The notes: generated from the sequence alone by a model not told the origin. A stretch of 40,066 bases of DNA from CAYMYN01 sp964394665 (GCA_964394665.1 CAYMYN010000038.1:1-40066), one strand, 5' to 3'. Counted from the first letter of the stretch, positions 14,461 through 24,028 are shown. Program-made: numbers and translations.

Positions 14461-16896
14461 TTAGCGCCCCGCGGCGCGATCGAAGACCACGCGGCCCTCG
14501 CCGATCAGGACCTCGACGCGCGCCGTGGGCTCGAGGGGATCGCCGTCCCACAACACGAGGTCCGCGGCCTTCCCCCGCTCCAGGCTGCCGCGCTCGGCCT
14601 CCAGACCCAAGAGGCGCGCGGCGTCGAGGGTCACGGCCCGCAGGGCCCCGAGCCCGCCGAGCCCCTCGACCGCCCCCAGTCCGGCGGCCAGGGAGAGCGG
14701 ATAGGCCCCGCCCCACGCGGGGTCCCACGCGCCGACCAGCGCGATCGTGGCGCCCGCCTCGCGCAGCAGGGCCGCGTTCTCGGTGCAGCCGTGCTCGCTG
14801 TCCGCGCCGGGCGGTCCGAGCACGGGCGGGGCGACGAGCACGGGCGCCGCCGCGCGCGCGATCTCGGCCGCGACCCGATACCCCTCGGTGGCCTGGCTCA
14901 GGATGCAGCGCAGGTCGAACTCGCGCGCGATGCGCAGGGCCGTGGAGAGGTCCTCGGCCCGCCGGGCGACGAAGATCGCGGGCAACTCGCCGGACGCGGC
15001 CCGCGCCACGAGGGCGAGGTCGGGCGCGTCCACGCCGCCCGACGCGTGGGTCCGCGCCGCGTGCAGCGCGCCGCGAACGCGGGCCGCGCTGGCCATGCGC
15101 GCAGCGGGCGAGGAGCCCGGGGCGTCGAGGTCGAACACCAGCGCCGACGGCGCGCGCAGCACGGCGCCGCCGGCCGAGTCGCCGAAAGTGCGCGCGATGG
15201 CGGCGCCGGCGCGCTGGGCGCCGAGGCCCTCGGGCACCAGTTGCACCACGCTCACGCCCTGGGCGCGCAGGCGCGCGGCGCGCGGGTGCGCGGGATCGAG
15301 GGATGGCCATCCGCCGTCCGCGGCGAGGGGCAGGGTGAGGTGTGCGTCGAGCAGACCCGGCGTGACGGCCTGGGCGCGGAAGATCGGTGTGTCGGGCGGC
15401 AACTCGACCTCGCCCTGGGCGCCCACGGCCAGGATGCGACCGCCGTCCACGAGCACCACGCCCTTGGTGATCGGTGGGCCCGCGGCCGTGAACAACCACT
15501 CGGCCTCGACCGCGAAGCGGGCCCCCACCTGGGCCGGACGCTCGACCGCGCGGCGCTCGAGGATCACCTGGGGCGGGGTCGGCGCGCGATCGCGGCCCGG
15601 CAGACGTTCGGCCACGGCCTGGCCGCCGGTGAAGAGGCGCAGGTCCGCGGGCGAGGAGCGATCGAACACCTTCTGGCCCTCGATCCAGGTCGCGAGCACG
15701 CGGGTGTAGATCGAGAACGGATCGCCCGAGAGCAGGACCAGGTCGGCGTGCTTGCCGCGCTCGATCGAGCCCACGCGATCGTCGAGGGAGAGCAGGCGCG
15801 CGGCGTCCAGGGTCGACGCGCGCAGGGCGGCCTCGCGGCTGGAACCGGCGCGCAGCGCCAGGGCGCCGGCGTGCAGGAAGGGCCGCGCGTCGGCCGCCGC
15901 GTCGGGCGTGTCGAGCACCCAGCGCAGCCCTTCGGCTCCCTCGGCCAGCACGGGCTCGGTCGGCCCGGCTCCGTCGAGGCCCAGGCCGAAGGGGTCGAGG
16001 GCCAACGCGCGGCCACCCCGGCCCGCCGCGGCCCAGAACTCCGCCAGGCGCGGCCCGTCGAACTCCGCGCCCAGCGCCGCGCCGCGCGCGTGCAGCGCGA
16101 GCTCGAGTCCGAAGGCGGCGGCGAGCTCGAGCGCCGGTTCGAGGTCGCCCAGCACCTCGAGCCGCACGTGCAGCGTGCGGCGGCGCTCGAGCACCTCGAC
16201 CCACACCTGCGCCACGGGGTCCGGGGCCGGCGCGGTGCTCTCCTCCCCCGCCGCGAGCCGCTCGCGGTGCCGTTGCAGCTCCGCGCGGTAGGCCGCCGCG
16301 CGTTCGAGCGACGCTCGGAGCGCGGCGCCCGGGCTGCCTTCCCCGAAGCACGACCCGCCCGCCGGACCGCGCAGCTCGAGGCCCCCGGTGCGCGGGCCGA
16401 GGTCGATCGCCATCTCTTCCACCGTGCGCCCGCGCAGCTTGACGTAGGCCGTCTGTCCGCCGCGCGCGGCCTCCCCGCCGGGCACGAGGTTGGCCGTGGT
16501 CACGCCCCGCGCGGCTGCCCGGCGCAGCGCGGGATGACCGGGCTGGATCGAGTCGAGGGTGCGCAGGGCGGCGAGCGGCGCGTCCACGAAGGGCGGCTCG
16601 GTCGCGGCGCGGGATCCGCGCCCGCCGACCTCGAAGTAGGGATCCACGAGGCCCGGGATCAGCACCAGGCCCTCGGCCTCGAGCACGGGCACGCCCTCGG
16701 GCAGCTCGAGCTGCGCGCCCACGGCGGCGATCTTGCCCTCGCGCACGAGCACGGTCCCCGAACGCAGCTCGGGGCCCACGACGGGCAGGATGCGCGCGCC
16801 GCGGATGGCGAAGGTCCCCTCCTGCGCGCCCGCGGGGGACACGAGCCAGGACAACACGCACGCGAACGGGAGGAGAGCGGCGAAGGGTCGGAGCAT
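14461..16896 (-). CDS. Secreted tandem amidohydrolase-like protein without HxH metal motif
   Basis: This 811-aa protein has a signal peptide (hydrophobic 4-20, cleavage near AGAQ) and two successive amidohydrolase-like units. Unit 1 (about 27-413) runs from IRGARILPVVGPELRSGTVL through LIPGLVDPYFEVGG to LDAARLLSLDDRVGSIERGK. Unit 2 (about 460-811) repeats the layout, from GPPITKGVVLVDGGRILAVG through VTPGLLDAHLTLPL to LDAARLLGLEAERGSLERGK. In active amidohydrolases PGL-(I/V)-D is followed by x-H-x-H; here the positions read DPYFEVG and DAHLTLP, so both metal pairs are lost. The beta-sandwich parts and SIERGKHADLVL motifs are well kept. This points to a binding or structural role, or an unusual chemistry. 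The start is MLRPF (ATG 16896) because the signal peptide begins there. Gene context gives no substrate. Confidence 0.82.
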   Translation of the reverse strand: MLRPFAALLPFACVLSWLVSPAGAQEGTFAIRGARILPVVGPELRSGTVLVREGKIAAVGAQLELPEGVPVLEAEGLVLIPGLVDPYFEVGGRGSRAATEPPFVDAPLAALRTLDSIQPGHPALRRAAARGVTTANLVPGGEAARGGQTAYVKLRGRTVEEMAIDLGPRTGGLELRGPAGGSCFGEGSPGAALRASLERAAAYRAELQRHRERLAAGEESTAPAPDPVAQVWVEVLERRRTLHVRLEVLGDLEPALELAAAFGLELALHARGAALGAEFDGPRLAEFWAAAGRGGRALALDPFGLGLDGAGPTEPVLAEGAEGLRWVLDTPDAAADARPFLHAGALALRAGSSREAALRASTLDAARLLSLDDRVGSIERGKHADLVLLSGDPFSIYTRVLATWIEGQKVFDRSSPADLRLFTGGQAVAERLPGRDRAPTPPQVILERRAVERPAQVGARFAVEAEWLFTAAGPPITKGVVLVDGGRILAVGAQGEVELPPDTPIFRAQAVTPGLLDAHLTLPLAADGGWPSLDPAHPRAARLRAQGVSVVQLVPEGLGAQRAGAAIARTFGDSAGGAVLRAPSALVFDLDAPGSSPAARMASAARVRGALHAARTHASGGVDAPDLALVARAASGELPAIFVARRAEDLSTALRIAREFDLRCILSQATEGYRVAAEIARAAAPVLVAPPVLGPPGADSEHGCTENAALLREAGATIALVGAWDPAWGGAYPLSLAAGLGAVEGLGGLGALRAVTLDAARLLGLEAERGSLERGKAADLVLWDGDPLEPTARVEVLIGEGRVVFDRAAGR

Positions 16897-17047
16897 GGTC
16901 GGGGGCCTGGGCCCGCTGGGGGCCGAGGGGCCTTTGTACCGCGGCGCCGCGCCCGGCTCCACGCAGCCCGCCGCGGAGCGCGGAGCCGCGCGCCCACGCC
17001 CGCGCTGGGGCCCCCGAGCGCGCCCCTTCCCGCGCCCCGAGGGGAGC

Positions 17048-18364
17048 TCAGCGTCCGCTGAACTCGACGTCCTCGAACAGCAGGCTCGGGGCCATGAGGG
17101 TCGAGCTCGGATCGGGGTCGTTGCCCAGCGCCGCGAGACGCGGCAGCAGCTCGAGGAAGTTGCCGGTGACGTTCATCTCCGACACGGGTGCGCCGAGTGC
17201 TCCGCCCTCGATGCGCTGGCCCTGGAAGCCGAACGAGAAGTCGCCGCTGGTCGGGTTGGCGTTGCCGCCGAGCCAGCCGCGCACGTAGAAACCGCTCCCC
17301 GCGGCGCGCACCAACCCCGCCAAGTCCAGCTCGCCCAGGGCCACGCGCACGTTGGAGCGCGACCCGCTGGTCGGCTCCCAACCGAGCTTTCTGCCGTAGT
17401 AGGTGTCGACGTAGTAGTTCGCGAGCACGCCGCCCTCGACCAGCGCCAGCGGCCGGGCGCTGATGCCCTCGCCGTCGTAGCGCCGCGAAGCGAGCCCGCG
17501 AGGGATCAGCGGATCGTCGGTCAGCGAGAGCAGGGGCGAGGCCAACGCGGCGCCGCGCTTGCCCGCCAAGTAGGAGCGACCCTGCTGCACCGCGCCCGCC
17601 GTGAGCACGCCGAGCACGCGCCCGAGCAGGCTGGCCGCGGCCAGGGGATCGAGGACCAGCGTGGTGCGCGCGCTGGCGAGCTTGGCCTCGCCCTGGCGCG
17701 CGAGCACCCGCTCGAGGGCCTCGCGCCCCAGGCGCCGCGGGTCCGGCAGGTCCGCGCGGTGGCGCGCGCCCGCGTAGCGCGAAGCCTCGGGCACGCGGGC
17801 GTCGCCGTCGCGCGCGCTGACCTCCGCGCCGTACCACAACGAGCCGCCGGCCTCCGCGTCGGCGAAACCGTTCGAGGTGACGCGCGCGCTCGCGCCCTGG
17901 CCGACCATCACGCGGCTCTGGACCGAGACCACCGCCGGGTGATCGGCGGCCGCGTCGTGCAGGGCGCGGCAGAGCTCGAGGCAGTCCTCGGTCGAGAGCG
18001 CGTCGAGCGCGGGGTCGGAGAGCTCGAGGTCGATCCGCGGGCGATCGGCGTACAGCGCGGGGTCCGGGATGCAGCGGAAGGGATCGCGCTCGAGCAGGCG
18101 CGTGAGCGCCACCGCGTCGGCCAGGAAGGTCCGCAGGCGCGCGGGCTCGAGGTCGTTCGTGGCGTGGGTCGAGAAACGCCCGTCGACGTACAGCGCCACG
18201 CTCAGGCGCCGGCTGGTGTCCTCTTGCACCTTCTCGAGCCGCCCGCCGCGCCAGGTGAAGTCCCGACCGCGGCTGGCGCCCACGCTGGCACAGACCCCGT
18301 CCGCGCCCGACGCGCGGGCCAGCTCGACCGCGCGCGCGGCCTCTTCGAGCAGTTCCTCACGCAT
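17048..18364 (-). CDS. tldE: TldE/PmbA-family metallopeptidase subunit
   Basis: This 438-aa protein is the non-catalytic (Zn-less) partner of TldD. It has the family's N-terminal features (LELARASGADGV-like start, GRDFTWRGGRLEKVQEDTS) and the C-terminal GTNPTSGDFSFGFQG-like segment, here GGNANPTSGDFSFGFQGQRI, with EMNVTGNFLELLPRL close behind. It lacks a HExxxH motif, as expected for TldE. In the known system TldD/TldE forms a heterodimeric protease that degrades unfolded peptides and matures microcin or RiPP precursors. Its ATG overlaps the end of TldD by 8 bp, so the subunits are probably made together. No RiPP precursor was recognised nearby. Confidence 0.93.
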   Translation of the reverse strand: MREELLEEAARAVELARASGADGVCASVGASRGRDFTWRGGRLEKVQEDTSRRLSVALYVDGRFSTHATNDLEPARLRTFLADAVALTRLLERDPFRCIPDPALYADRPRIDLELSDPALDALSTEDCLELCRALHDAAADHPAVVSVQSRVMVGQGASARVTSNGFADAEAGGSLWYGAEVSARDGDARVPEASRYAGARHRADLPDPRRLGREALERVLARQGEAKLASARTTLVLDPLAAASLLGRVLGVLTAGAVQQGRSYLAGKRGAALASPLLSLTDDPLIPRGLASRRYDGEGISARPLALVEGGVLANYYVDTYYGRKLGWEPTSGSRSNVRVALGELDLAGLVRAAGSGFYVRGWLGGNANPTSGDFSFGFQGQRIEGGALGAPVSEMNVTGNFLELLPRLAALGNDPDPSSTLMAPSLLFEDVEFSGR

Positions 18365-19808
18365 GGGCGCCCCCCACCGTCAGGCTCGAGACCAGCAGCG
18401 TGGGGAGCCCCTGGGAGACGGGCACCGACTGGCCCTCCTTCCCGCAGGTCCAACCGCCCGTGTCGAGCGCCAGGTCGTCCCCCACCATCGTCACGCGCCG
18501 CAGCGCCTCGGGGCCGTTGCCGATGATGTTCACGTCCTTGATGGGCGCGGTGAGCTTGCCGTCCTCGATCAGCCAGCCGTTCTTGACGAAGAAGGTGAAG
18601 TCGCCGGCGCCGATCTGCACCTGGCCGTTGAGGAAGGTCTCGGCGACGATGCCGCGCTTGACCGAGGCCAGGATCTCCTCGCGCGTGTGCGGCCCGTTCT
18701 CCATGTAGGTGCAGCGCATGCGCGGCAGGGGCGCGTGCCGGAAGCTCTCGCGGCGGCCCGAGCCCGTGGGCGCGACGCCGTAGTGGCGCGCGCTGATGCG
18801 GTCGTGCAGGTAGGAGCGCAGGACTCCGTTCTCGACCAGCACCGTGCGCTGGGCGGCCTCGCCCTCGTCGTCGAAATCGAGCGCGCCGCGCTCGCCCGGG
18901 TGCAGCCCCGAGTCGACGATCGTCACGCACTCCTGCGCCACGCGTTGACCCAGCAGGGTGGCGTAGATCGAGGTCTGCTTGCGGTTGAAGTCGGCCTCCA
19001 TGCCGTGGCCCACGGCTTCGTGCAGCAGGATGCCCGACGCGCCCGCGGCGAGCACGACCGGCATCTCGCCCCCCGGCGGCCGGCGGGCCTCGAACAGGAT
19101 GCGCGTGCGCTCGAGCGCATCCTGCGCCAGGGCGGCGAGGCGCGTGTCGTCGTAGTGCTCGAGGCCATGGCGGCCAGCGAGGCTCGCGCCGCCGCTCTGG
19201 CGCACGCCGTCGCGCTCGAGGGTCAACGAGAGCCCGAGCAGGCTCATGGGTCGGCGCTCGGCGCACACCAGGCCCTCGCTCGTCACCAGGGCCACGCGGT
19301 CGTCGAGGTGCGTCCAGCGCACCGAGACCTTGAACGCGTTCGGCTCGCGCGTGCGCACGAGGCCCTCGGCGCGCCGCACGAGGGCCACCTGCGAGGCCAC
19401 GTCCAACCCATCCCCCGCGCGCTGCACGGGGTAGAGGGAACGTCCCGCGCGGCGCCGCAGGGCCTGGGGCGGCACGCGGCGCGCCCCGGCGGCGATGGCG
19501 GCCGCGGTGCGCGCGGCCTGGCGCAGGGCGACCTCGTCGAGGTCCTCGCTGAAGGCGTACCCGGTCTGGTCCCCGACGACGACCCGCACGCCGACCCCGC
19601 GGTCGACGACGCTCGAGGCCTGGTCGACCACCCCGTCCTCGAGGGAGATCGAGGTCGAGCGGCGGTGCTGGAAGTAGAGGTCGGCGAGGTCCCCGCCGCG
19701 CGCCAGGGCTTCGGCCAGGACGCGGCGCAGGAGTTCCTCGTCGACCCCGAACAGATCGAAGGGACGCGGGTCGGTCGGCGTGGCGAGGTGCGGGGAGGTC
19801 TGGGGCAT
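18357..19808 (-). CDS. tldD: TldD metallopeptidase catalytic subunit
   Basis: This 483-aa protein carries the zinc motif LLHEAVGHGMEAD (His263, Glu264, His268), plus ISLEDGVVDQ near the N-terminus, GERGALDFDDEGE and CGKEGQSVPVSQGLP at the C-terminus, all hallmarks of TldD. Length matches E. coli TldD. The start MPQTSP (ATG 19808) was chosen because the frame continues upstream for more than 4 kb only as a shadow of the two secreted-protein genes. It is first in the tldD-tldE unit. The 228-bp gap to the divergent gene at 20037 should hold both promoters; no clear -10/-35 pair was found. Confidence 0.95.
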   Translation of the reverse strand: MPQTSPHLATPTDPRPFDLFGVDEELLRRVLAEALARGGDLADLYFQHRRSTSISLEDGVVDQASSVVDRGVGVRVVVGDQTGYAFSEDLDEVALRQAARTAAAIAAGARRVPPQALRRRAGRSLYPVQRAGDGLDVASQVALVRRAEGLVRTREPNAFKVSVRWTHLDDRVALVTSEGLVCAERRPMSLLGLSLTLERDGVRQSGGASLAGRHGLEHYDDTRLAALAQDALERTRILFEARRPPGGEMPVVLAAGASGILLHEAVGHGMEADFNRKQTSIYATLLGQRVAQECVTIVDSGLHPGERGALDFDDEGEAAQRTVLVENGVLRSYLHDRISARHYGVAPTGSGRRESFRHAPLPRMRCTYMENGPHTREEILASVKRGIVAETFLNGQVQIGAGDFTFFVKNGWLIEDGKLTAPIKDVNIIGNGPEALRRVTMVGDDLALDTGGWTCGKEGQSVPVSQGLPTLLVSSLTVGGAHA

Positions 19809-20036
19809 GGGAACTCGGGGACAGGAGGCCGGCGCGTCGGGCCCGTCGGGCGGGCCCCTCTCTAGGCCCTGTCGGCGCGGGAGGGGGGCTATCGGAAATC
19901 GGTTCCCGGGAGTTTGCTGTCCAGGCTCGGGCGGGAGCCTCCCTTGGCAGCGACCGACATGCGGTCCCGCCGGTCCCTCGGACCGGCCCTGTCCGACGGC
20001 ACACAGTCCCCGGGGCGGATGCCCCAGTAGATCCCC

Positions 20037-21812
20037 ATGAACACCCGAATCCGAGTGCGCTCCCTTGGAGTCCTGGCCGCGGGTCTCGCCCTCTCCCCCT
20101 TCGCGGCGGCCCAGTCGCGCGTGATGTTCTCGATCACCTACGACGGCCAGACCATCGCCCTGCCCGACTGCGGCACGGCCATCCCGATCACCGAGGGCGA
20201 ACTGCTCGCCCCCTGCACCCCCGGGGGCGTGCCCGCCCTCGGTCCGCTGCCGATCCCGCGCACCGCCCTGAGCGGCGGCCTGGGCGGGCTGAACCTCGCG
20301 CTCCACCCGCTGTGCGTCGGTCACCCCCCCGGAGTGCCCTGCGCGGTCGAGGTCGACGCCTTCTCCTACGGCGTCGACGGCGACCTGGCTCCGCCCTCCT
20401 CGGGCACGGTCGGGATGGGCAAGGTCTGGTTCTCGGTCGACCAACACGCGCGCGGCTTCGCGGCGCCGGTGCCGAGCGTGTTCACCGAGCGCCCCTGGGG
20501 CGAAGCGGGCAGCGACATCTTCGCCAGCCTGATGCTGCCCCCCGGCCCGCTCCCGCCCTTCGCGGTCCCGCCGAGCAACGTCGGCGTGCTCGACGGCAAC
20601 GGCCTGGTGAGCGGCTCGGGCGCCACCTACCCGGGCCTGGGCATCCTCGAGCCGAACTTCCCGACCCCGCCGCCCAGCACGGGCGACAACGTGGACGCGT
20701 TCGAGTTCACCGAGAACGTGACCGCGGCCTCCGTGCCCTTCTTCTCGCTCGACTCGCCCTTCGTCGACCCCTGGTTCGGGTTCCCGAACACCGGCTCGGC
20801 AGCGGCCCACGGCTTCGTCGGCGGCGACGTCCTGACCCTCATCGGCGGGGTGCCGGCGGTCTATGCCCCGGCGGCGGCCCTGGGCCTCGACTTCTTCGGG
20901 CCCGACAGCGACGACCTGGACGCGCTGGCCCTGCGCGAGAACGGCGTGCCCGGCTTCCAGCCCTCGTTCCAGCCCAACACCTGGTGGAGCGGCGCGACCG
21001 ACATGCTGCTGTTCTCGGTGCGGCGCGGCTCGGCGGTGGTCGGGATGCCCGACAGCATCTGGGGCCTGCCGATCGAGGTCGGCGACATCCTGACGGTGCC
21101 CCTGCCGACCGCCTTCGGAGGCGTCTCTCCCTTCCCCGGCATCTACATCGCGGCCGAGAACCTGGGCCTCTTGACCTCGCGCTCGGTGGCCGGCCTGCCG
21201 GCGGTCTTCGGCGACGACCTGAACGCCCTGGACACGATCGACGGCCTGCTCTTCGACTGCGACGGCGACGGCATCGAGGACTCGGTGGCGATCGCCCTGG
21301 GCCTGGTCGCCGACGTCAACCTGGACGGCATCCCGGATAGCTGCCAGACGGTCGGGACGCCCTACTGCTTCTGCCCGAACGGCGGCATCTGCTTCAACCC
21401 CGATGCCAACGCCGGCTGCATGAACTCGACCGGCGCGGGGGCCCTGCTCAGCGCGACGGGCACGACGAGCGTGGGCGCCGACAACCTGGTGCTCACGACG
21501 ACGAGCCTGCCGCCCTTCCAGTTCAACCTCTACTTCATGGGCCCGAACCCGGTCAACGTGCTGTTCGGCGACGGTATCCGCTGCGTCGGCGGCAACATCG
21601 TGCGCTTCAACCCGCCCACGAACTCCGGCGCCGGCGGCACCTCGAGCCTGGGCCCGGGCATCGTGGCCTTCTCGATCGCCAACTTCACGCCGGTGCACTG
21701 GATCACGTCCGGCCAGACCTGGCGCTTCCAGAACTGGTACCGCGATCCGTTCGGGCCCTGCGGCACGGGCTTCAACCTCTCGAACGCCATCGCCGTGACC
21801 TTCACGCCCTGA
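20037..21812 (+). CDS. Secreted repeat protein with Ca-type loops and C-terminal sorting-like domain (copy 1)
   Basis: This 591-aa protein has a clear signal peptide (about 1-26, cleavage near AAAQ). The body has three full and one partial internal repeats of about 75-110 residues, each with (E/N/D)-(V/L)-(D/N)-A-(F/L), then (F/L)-F-S-(V/L), then G-D-(V/I)-L, then A-A-x-x-L-G-L. Anchors are EVDAFSYG (105), NVDAFEF (218), DLDALALREN (293) and DLNALD (394), with WFSVD (131), FFSLD (235) and LLFSV (324). Next come two Ca-type loops, DCDGDGIED (407) and DVNLDGIPD (426), a Cys-rich linker YCFCPNGGIC (443-452), and a C-terminal domain (about 461-591) ending in WRFQNWYRDPFGPCGTGFNL and AIAVTFTP. The copy at 22044 is very similar. 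I do not recognise a named family for the body. Function is unknown; cell-surface or extracellular location is inferred. Confidence 0.85.
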   Translation: MNTRIRVRSLGVLAAGLALSPFAAAQSRVMFSITYDGQTIALPDCGTAIPITEGELLAPCTPGGVPALGPLPIPRTALSGGLGGLNLALHPLCVGHPPGVPCAVEVDAFSYGVDGDLAPPSSGTVGMGKVWFSVDQHARGFAAPVPSVFTERPWGEAGSDIFASLMLPPGPLPPFAVPPSNVGVLDGNGLVSGSGATYPGLGILEPNFPTPPPSTGDNVDAFEFTENVTAASVPFFSLDSPFVDPWFGFPNTGSAAAHGFVGGDVLTLIGGVPAVYAPAAALGLDFFGPDSDDLDALALRENGVPGFQPSFQPNTWWSGATDMLLFSVRRGSAVVGMPDSIWGLPIEVGDILTVPLPTAFGGVSPFPGIYIAAENLGLLTSRSVAGLPAVFGDDLNALDTIDGLLFDCDGDGIEDSVAIALGLVADVNLDGIPDSCQTVGTPYCFCPNGGICFNPDANAGCMNSTGAGALLSATGTTSVGADNLVLTTTSLPPFQFNLYFMGPNPVNVLFGDGIRCVGGNIVRFNPPTNSGAGGTSSLGPGIVAFSIANFTPVHWITSGQTWRFQNWYRDPFGPCGTGFNLSNAIAVTFTP

Positions 21813-21838
21813 GCGACGCTCGAGTTCCTCGCGACCCG

Positions 21839-21868
21839 CCGGGGGTCGGCCTGATGGCCGGCCCCCGG
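21839..21868 (+). terminator. Strong hairpin terminator after secreted protein copy 1
   Basis: ccgggggtcggcc, loop tgat, ggccggcccccgg forms a 13-bp stem with one G-T wobble, 26 bp past the stop codon. Only a short pyrimidine run follows (ttcgcg), so termination would rely on the stem. Confidence 0.75.
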
Positions 21869-22043
21869 TTCGCGTTCGGGGCGGACCGGGGGCGAGCGCG
21901 CGGGGGAATTTCGAGCTCCCTGTCCAGCGCCGCGCGCCGCGCGCCCTTGGAGTCGGCGGGGCTCCAGTCCGGGCTCCCCCCGCGCGGCCCGCTGGCCGCC
22001 GGACCCGCGATCCGACCCCCAGTCTCGACCCGCTGATCCCACC

Positions 22044-23837
22044 ATGAAGACCCCCCTCTCCTTCCGCTCCACGGGCTCCCTGCTGGCCGGACTGGCGCTC
22101 GCCGCGCCGGCGGCCGCGCAGCAACTGCCGGACACGACCTTCTCGATCACCTACCAGGGCCCGACGATCGCCGCCGGCGACTGCGCCACGGGCGTCGCGA
22201 TCACCGAGGGCGACATCCTCAGCCCCTGCACGGCGAACGGCCTGCCGGCCCCCGGCCCGCTCCCGGTCCCGCGCATCTCCCTCACCGGTGGGCCCGGCGG
22301 CCTGGGCCTCCTGGGGCAACCGGGCTGCGTGGGACACCCGCCCGGCTTCAACTGCCGCATCGAGGTCGACGCCCTCTCCTTCGGCCGCGACCACGACATG
22401 ACGCCCAACTCGAGCGGCCTCGTCCCCGGCGGCATGCTGCTGTTCTCGGTGGACGCCTTCGCCGCCGGCATTCCGAACCCGGTCACCCCCAGCGTGTTCA
22501 GCGAGGCGCCGGTGGCCGACATCAGCGCCGACCTCTTCACCGACTTCGGCCTGCCCCTCGGCCCGCTGCCGCCCTTCGCCGTGCCGCCGCGCAACGTGGG
22601 CATCATCGACGGCGACGGCCTGCCGAGCGGCTCGGGCTTCTCGTACCCCGGCCTGGGCCTGCGCGAGCCGAACCCGCCGTCCCTGCCGCCCACCCCGGGT
22701 GACGACGTCGACGCCTTCGACTTCGGCGACGGCACCAACCCCGGCACGGTGCAAGTCCCCTTCTTCTCCCTCGACGCGAGCTTCGTCGACCCCCTGACCG
22801 GCGTTCCGAACGGCTTCTCGGCCCTCGCCCACGGGTTCGTCGGCGGCGACGTGCTCACGCTCGGAGCCGGCGGCCTGCCGATGGTCTACGCCCCGGCCGC
22901 GGTGCTGGGCCTCGACTTCTTCGGGCCCGACACCGATGACCTCGACGCGTTGATCCTGCGCGAGAACTTCAACTTCGGTTTCCAGCCCTCGATGCAGCCC
23001 AACCAGTGGCTGAACGGCAACACCGACATGTTGCTCTTCTCGGTGCGGCGCGGCTCGGCGGTGATCGGCATGCCCGACAGCATCTTCGGCCTGCCGATCG
23101 AGCCGGGTGACATCCTGACCGTGCCCCTGCCGACCTTCATGGGCGGTGTCTCGCCCTTCCCCGGCATCTACGTCGCCGCCGAGAACCTGGGACTGCTCAC
23201 CCGCCGCACCCACAACGTGACCTTCGGCGACGACCTCAACGCCCTCGACTCGAAGGCCAAGACGATCTTCGACTGCGACGGGGACGGCATCGAGGACGCG
23301 GTCGCGATCGCCCTGGGCATCGTCGCCGACGCCAACCAGGACGGGATTCCCGATAGCTGCCAGCCGACGACCGTCGGCACGCCCTACTGCTTCTGCCCCA
23401 ACGGCGGCATCTGCGTGATCAACCCCGACCCGACCGCCGGTTGCCGCAACTCGAGCGGCGCGGGCGCCCTGCTCACCGCCAGCGGCACGACCAGCGTCGG
23501 AGCGGACAACCTGGTCCTCACCACGACGAGCCTGCCGCCCTTCCAGTTCGGCATCTACTACATCGGCACGAACCCGGTGAACGTGCTCTTCGGCGACGGC
23601 ATCCGCTGCGTCGGCGGACAGGTGGCGCGTTTCCTGCCCCCGCAGAACTCGGGCGCCGGCGGCACCACGACCCTCGGACCGGGCATCGTCAACCTCACCA
23701 TCACCAACCTGCCGCCCTTCTTCTGGATCAACCCCGGCCAGACCTGGCGATTCCAGAACTGGTACCGCGATCCGCTCGGCCCCTGCGGCACGGGCTTCAA
23801 CTTCTCGAACGCCATCGCCGTGACCTTCACGCCCTGA
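22044..23837 (+). CDS. Secreted repeat protein with Ca-type loops and C-terminal sorting-like domain (copy 2)
   Basis: This 597-aa paralogue of the gene at 20037 has a signal peptide (MKTPLSFRSTGSLLAGLALA, cleavage near AAAQQ) and the same order: repeat body (RIEVDALSFG, DDVDAFDFGDG, DLDALILREN, DLNALDSK), Ca-type loops (DCDGDGIED, DANQDGIPD), Cys-rich linker YCFCPNGGICVINPD, and the C-terminal WRFQNWYRDPLGPCGTGFNF domain. Conservation is high over the full length, with many identical blocks such as MLLFSVRRGSAV and FGDDLNALD, so this is a tandem duplication. The loops between repeats differ most (GTNPGTVQ insert; loss of SVAGLPA). It has its own upstream gap and terminator, so the copies are separate transcription units. 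Function is unknown. Confidence 0.85.
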   Translation: MKTPLSFRSTGSLLAGLALAAPAAAQQLPDTTFSITYQGPTIAAGDCATGVAITEGDILSPCTANGLPAPGPLPVPRISLTGGPGGLGLLGQPGCVGHPPGFNCRIEVDALSFGRDHDMTPNSSGLVPGGMLLFSVDAFAAGIPNPVTPSVFSEAPVADISADLFTDFGLPLGPLPPFAVPPRNVGIIDGDGLPSGSGFSYPGLGLREPNPPSLPPTPGDDVDAFDFGDGTNPGTVQVPFFSLDASFVDPLTGVPNGFSALAHGFVGGDVLTLGAGGLPMVYAPAAVLGLDFFGPDTDDLDALILRENFNFGFQPSMQPNQWLNGNTDMLLFSVRRGSAVIGMPDSIFGLPIEPGDILTVPLPTFMGGVSPFPGIYVAAENLGLLTRRTHNVTFGDDLNALDSKAKTIFDCDGDGIEDAVAIALGIVADANQDGIPDSCQPTTVGTPYCFCPNGGICVINPDPTAGCRNSSGAGALLTASGTTSVGADNLVLTTTSLPPFQFGIYYIGTNPVNVLFGDGIRCVGGQVARFLPPQNSGAGGTTTLGPGIVNLTITNLPPFFWINPGQTWRFQNWYRDPLGPCGTGFNFSNAIAVTFTP

Positions 23838-23886
23838 CCGACACCCCGGCGGTTCCCCATGGCGGGGAGCGCCCCGATTCCACCCC

Positions 23887-23917
23887 GAGGGGGCGCGCCT
23901 GCACGGCGCGCCCCCTC
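23887..23917 (+). terminator. Perfect 13-bp hairpin terminator after secreted protein copy 2
   Basis: gagggggcgcgcc, loop tgcac, ggcgcgccccctc makes a perfect 13-bp stem 49 bp after the stop codon, followed by ttcgat. It probably ends the secreted-protein transcript and insulates the SNF2 gene at 24029. Confidence 0.8.
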
Positions 23918-24028
23918 TTCGATCCCGGGTAGCGAGACCGGCCGTGGAAGCCCGACGCCCTACACCATCGCGGAGCAGCGCGGGCTGCCTATCATGGCGC
24001 CACTCACGACGGGCCTCGCAACTGCTCC

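Noticed and set aside
14410..17061. Plus-strand 883-codon frame opposite the amidohydrolase gene
   Set aside because: Translation is His/Arg/Gly/Gln-rich with no motif, while the minus strand encodes a clear signal peptide and two family domains.
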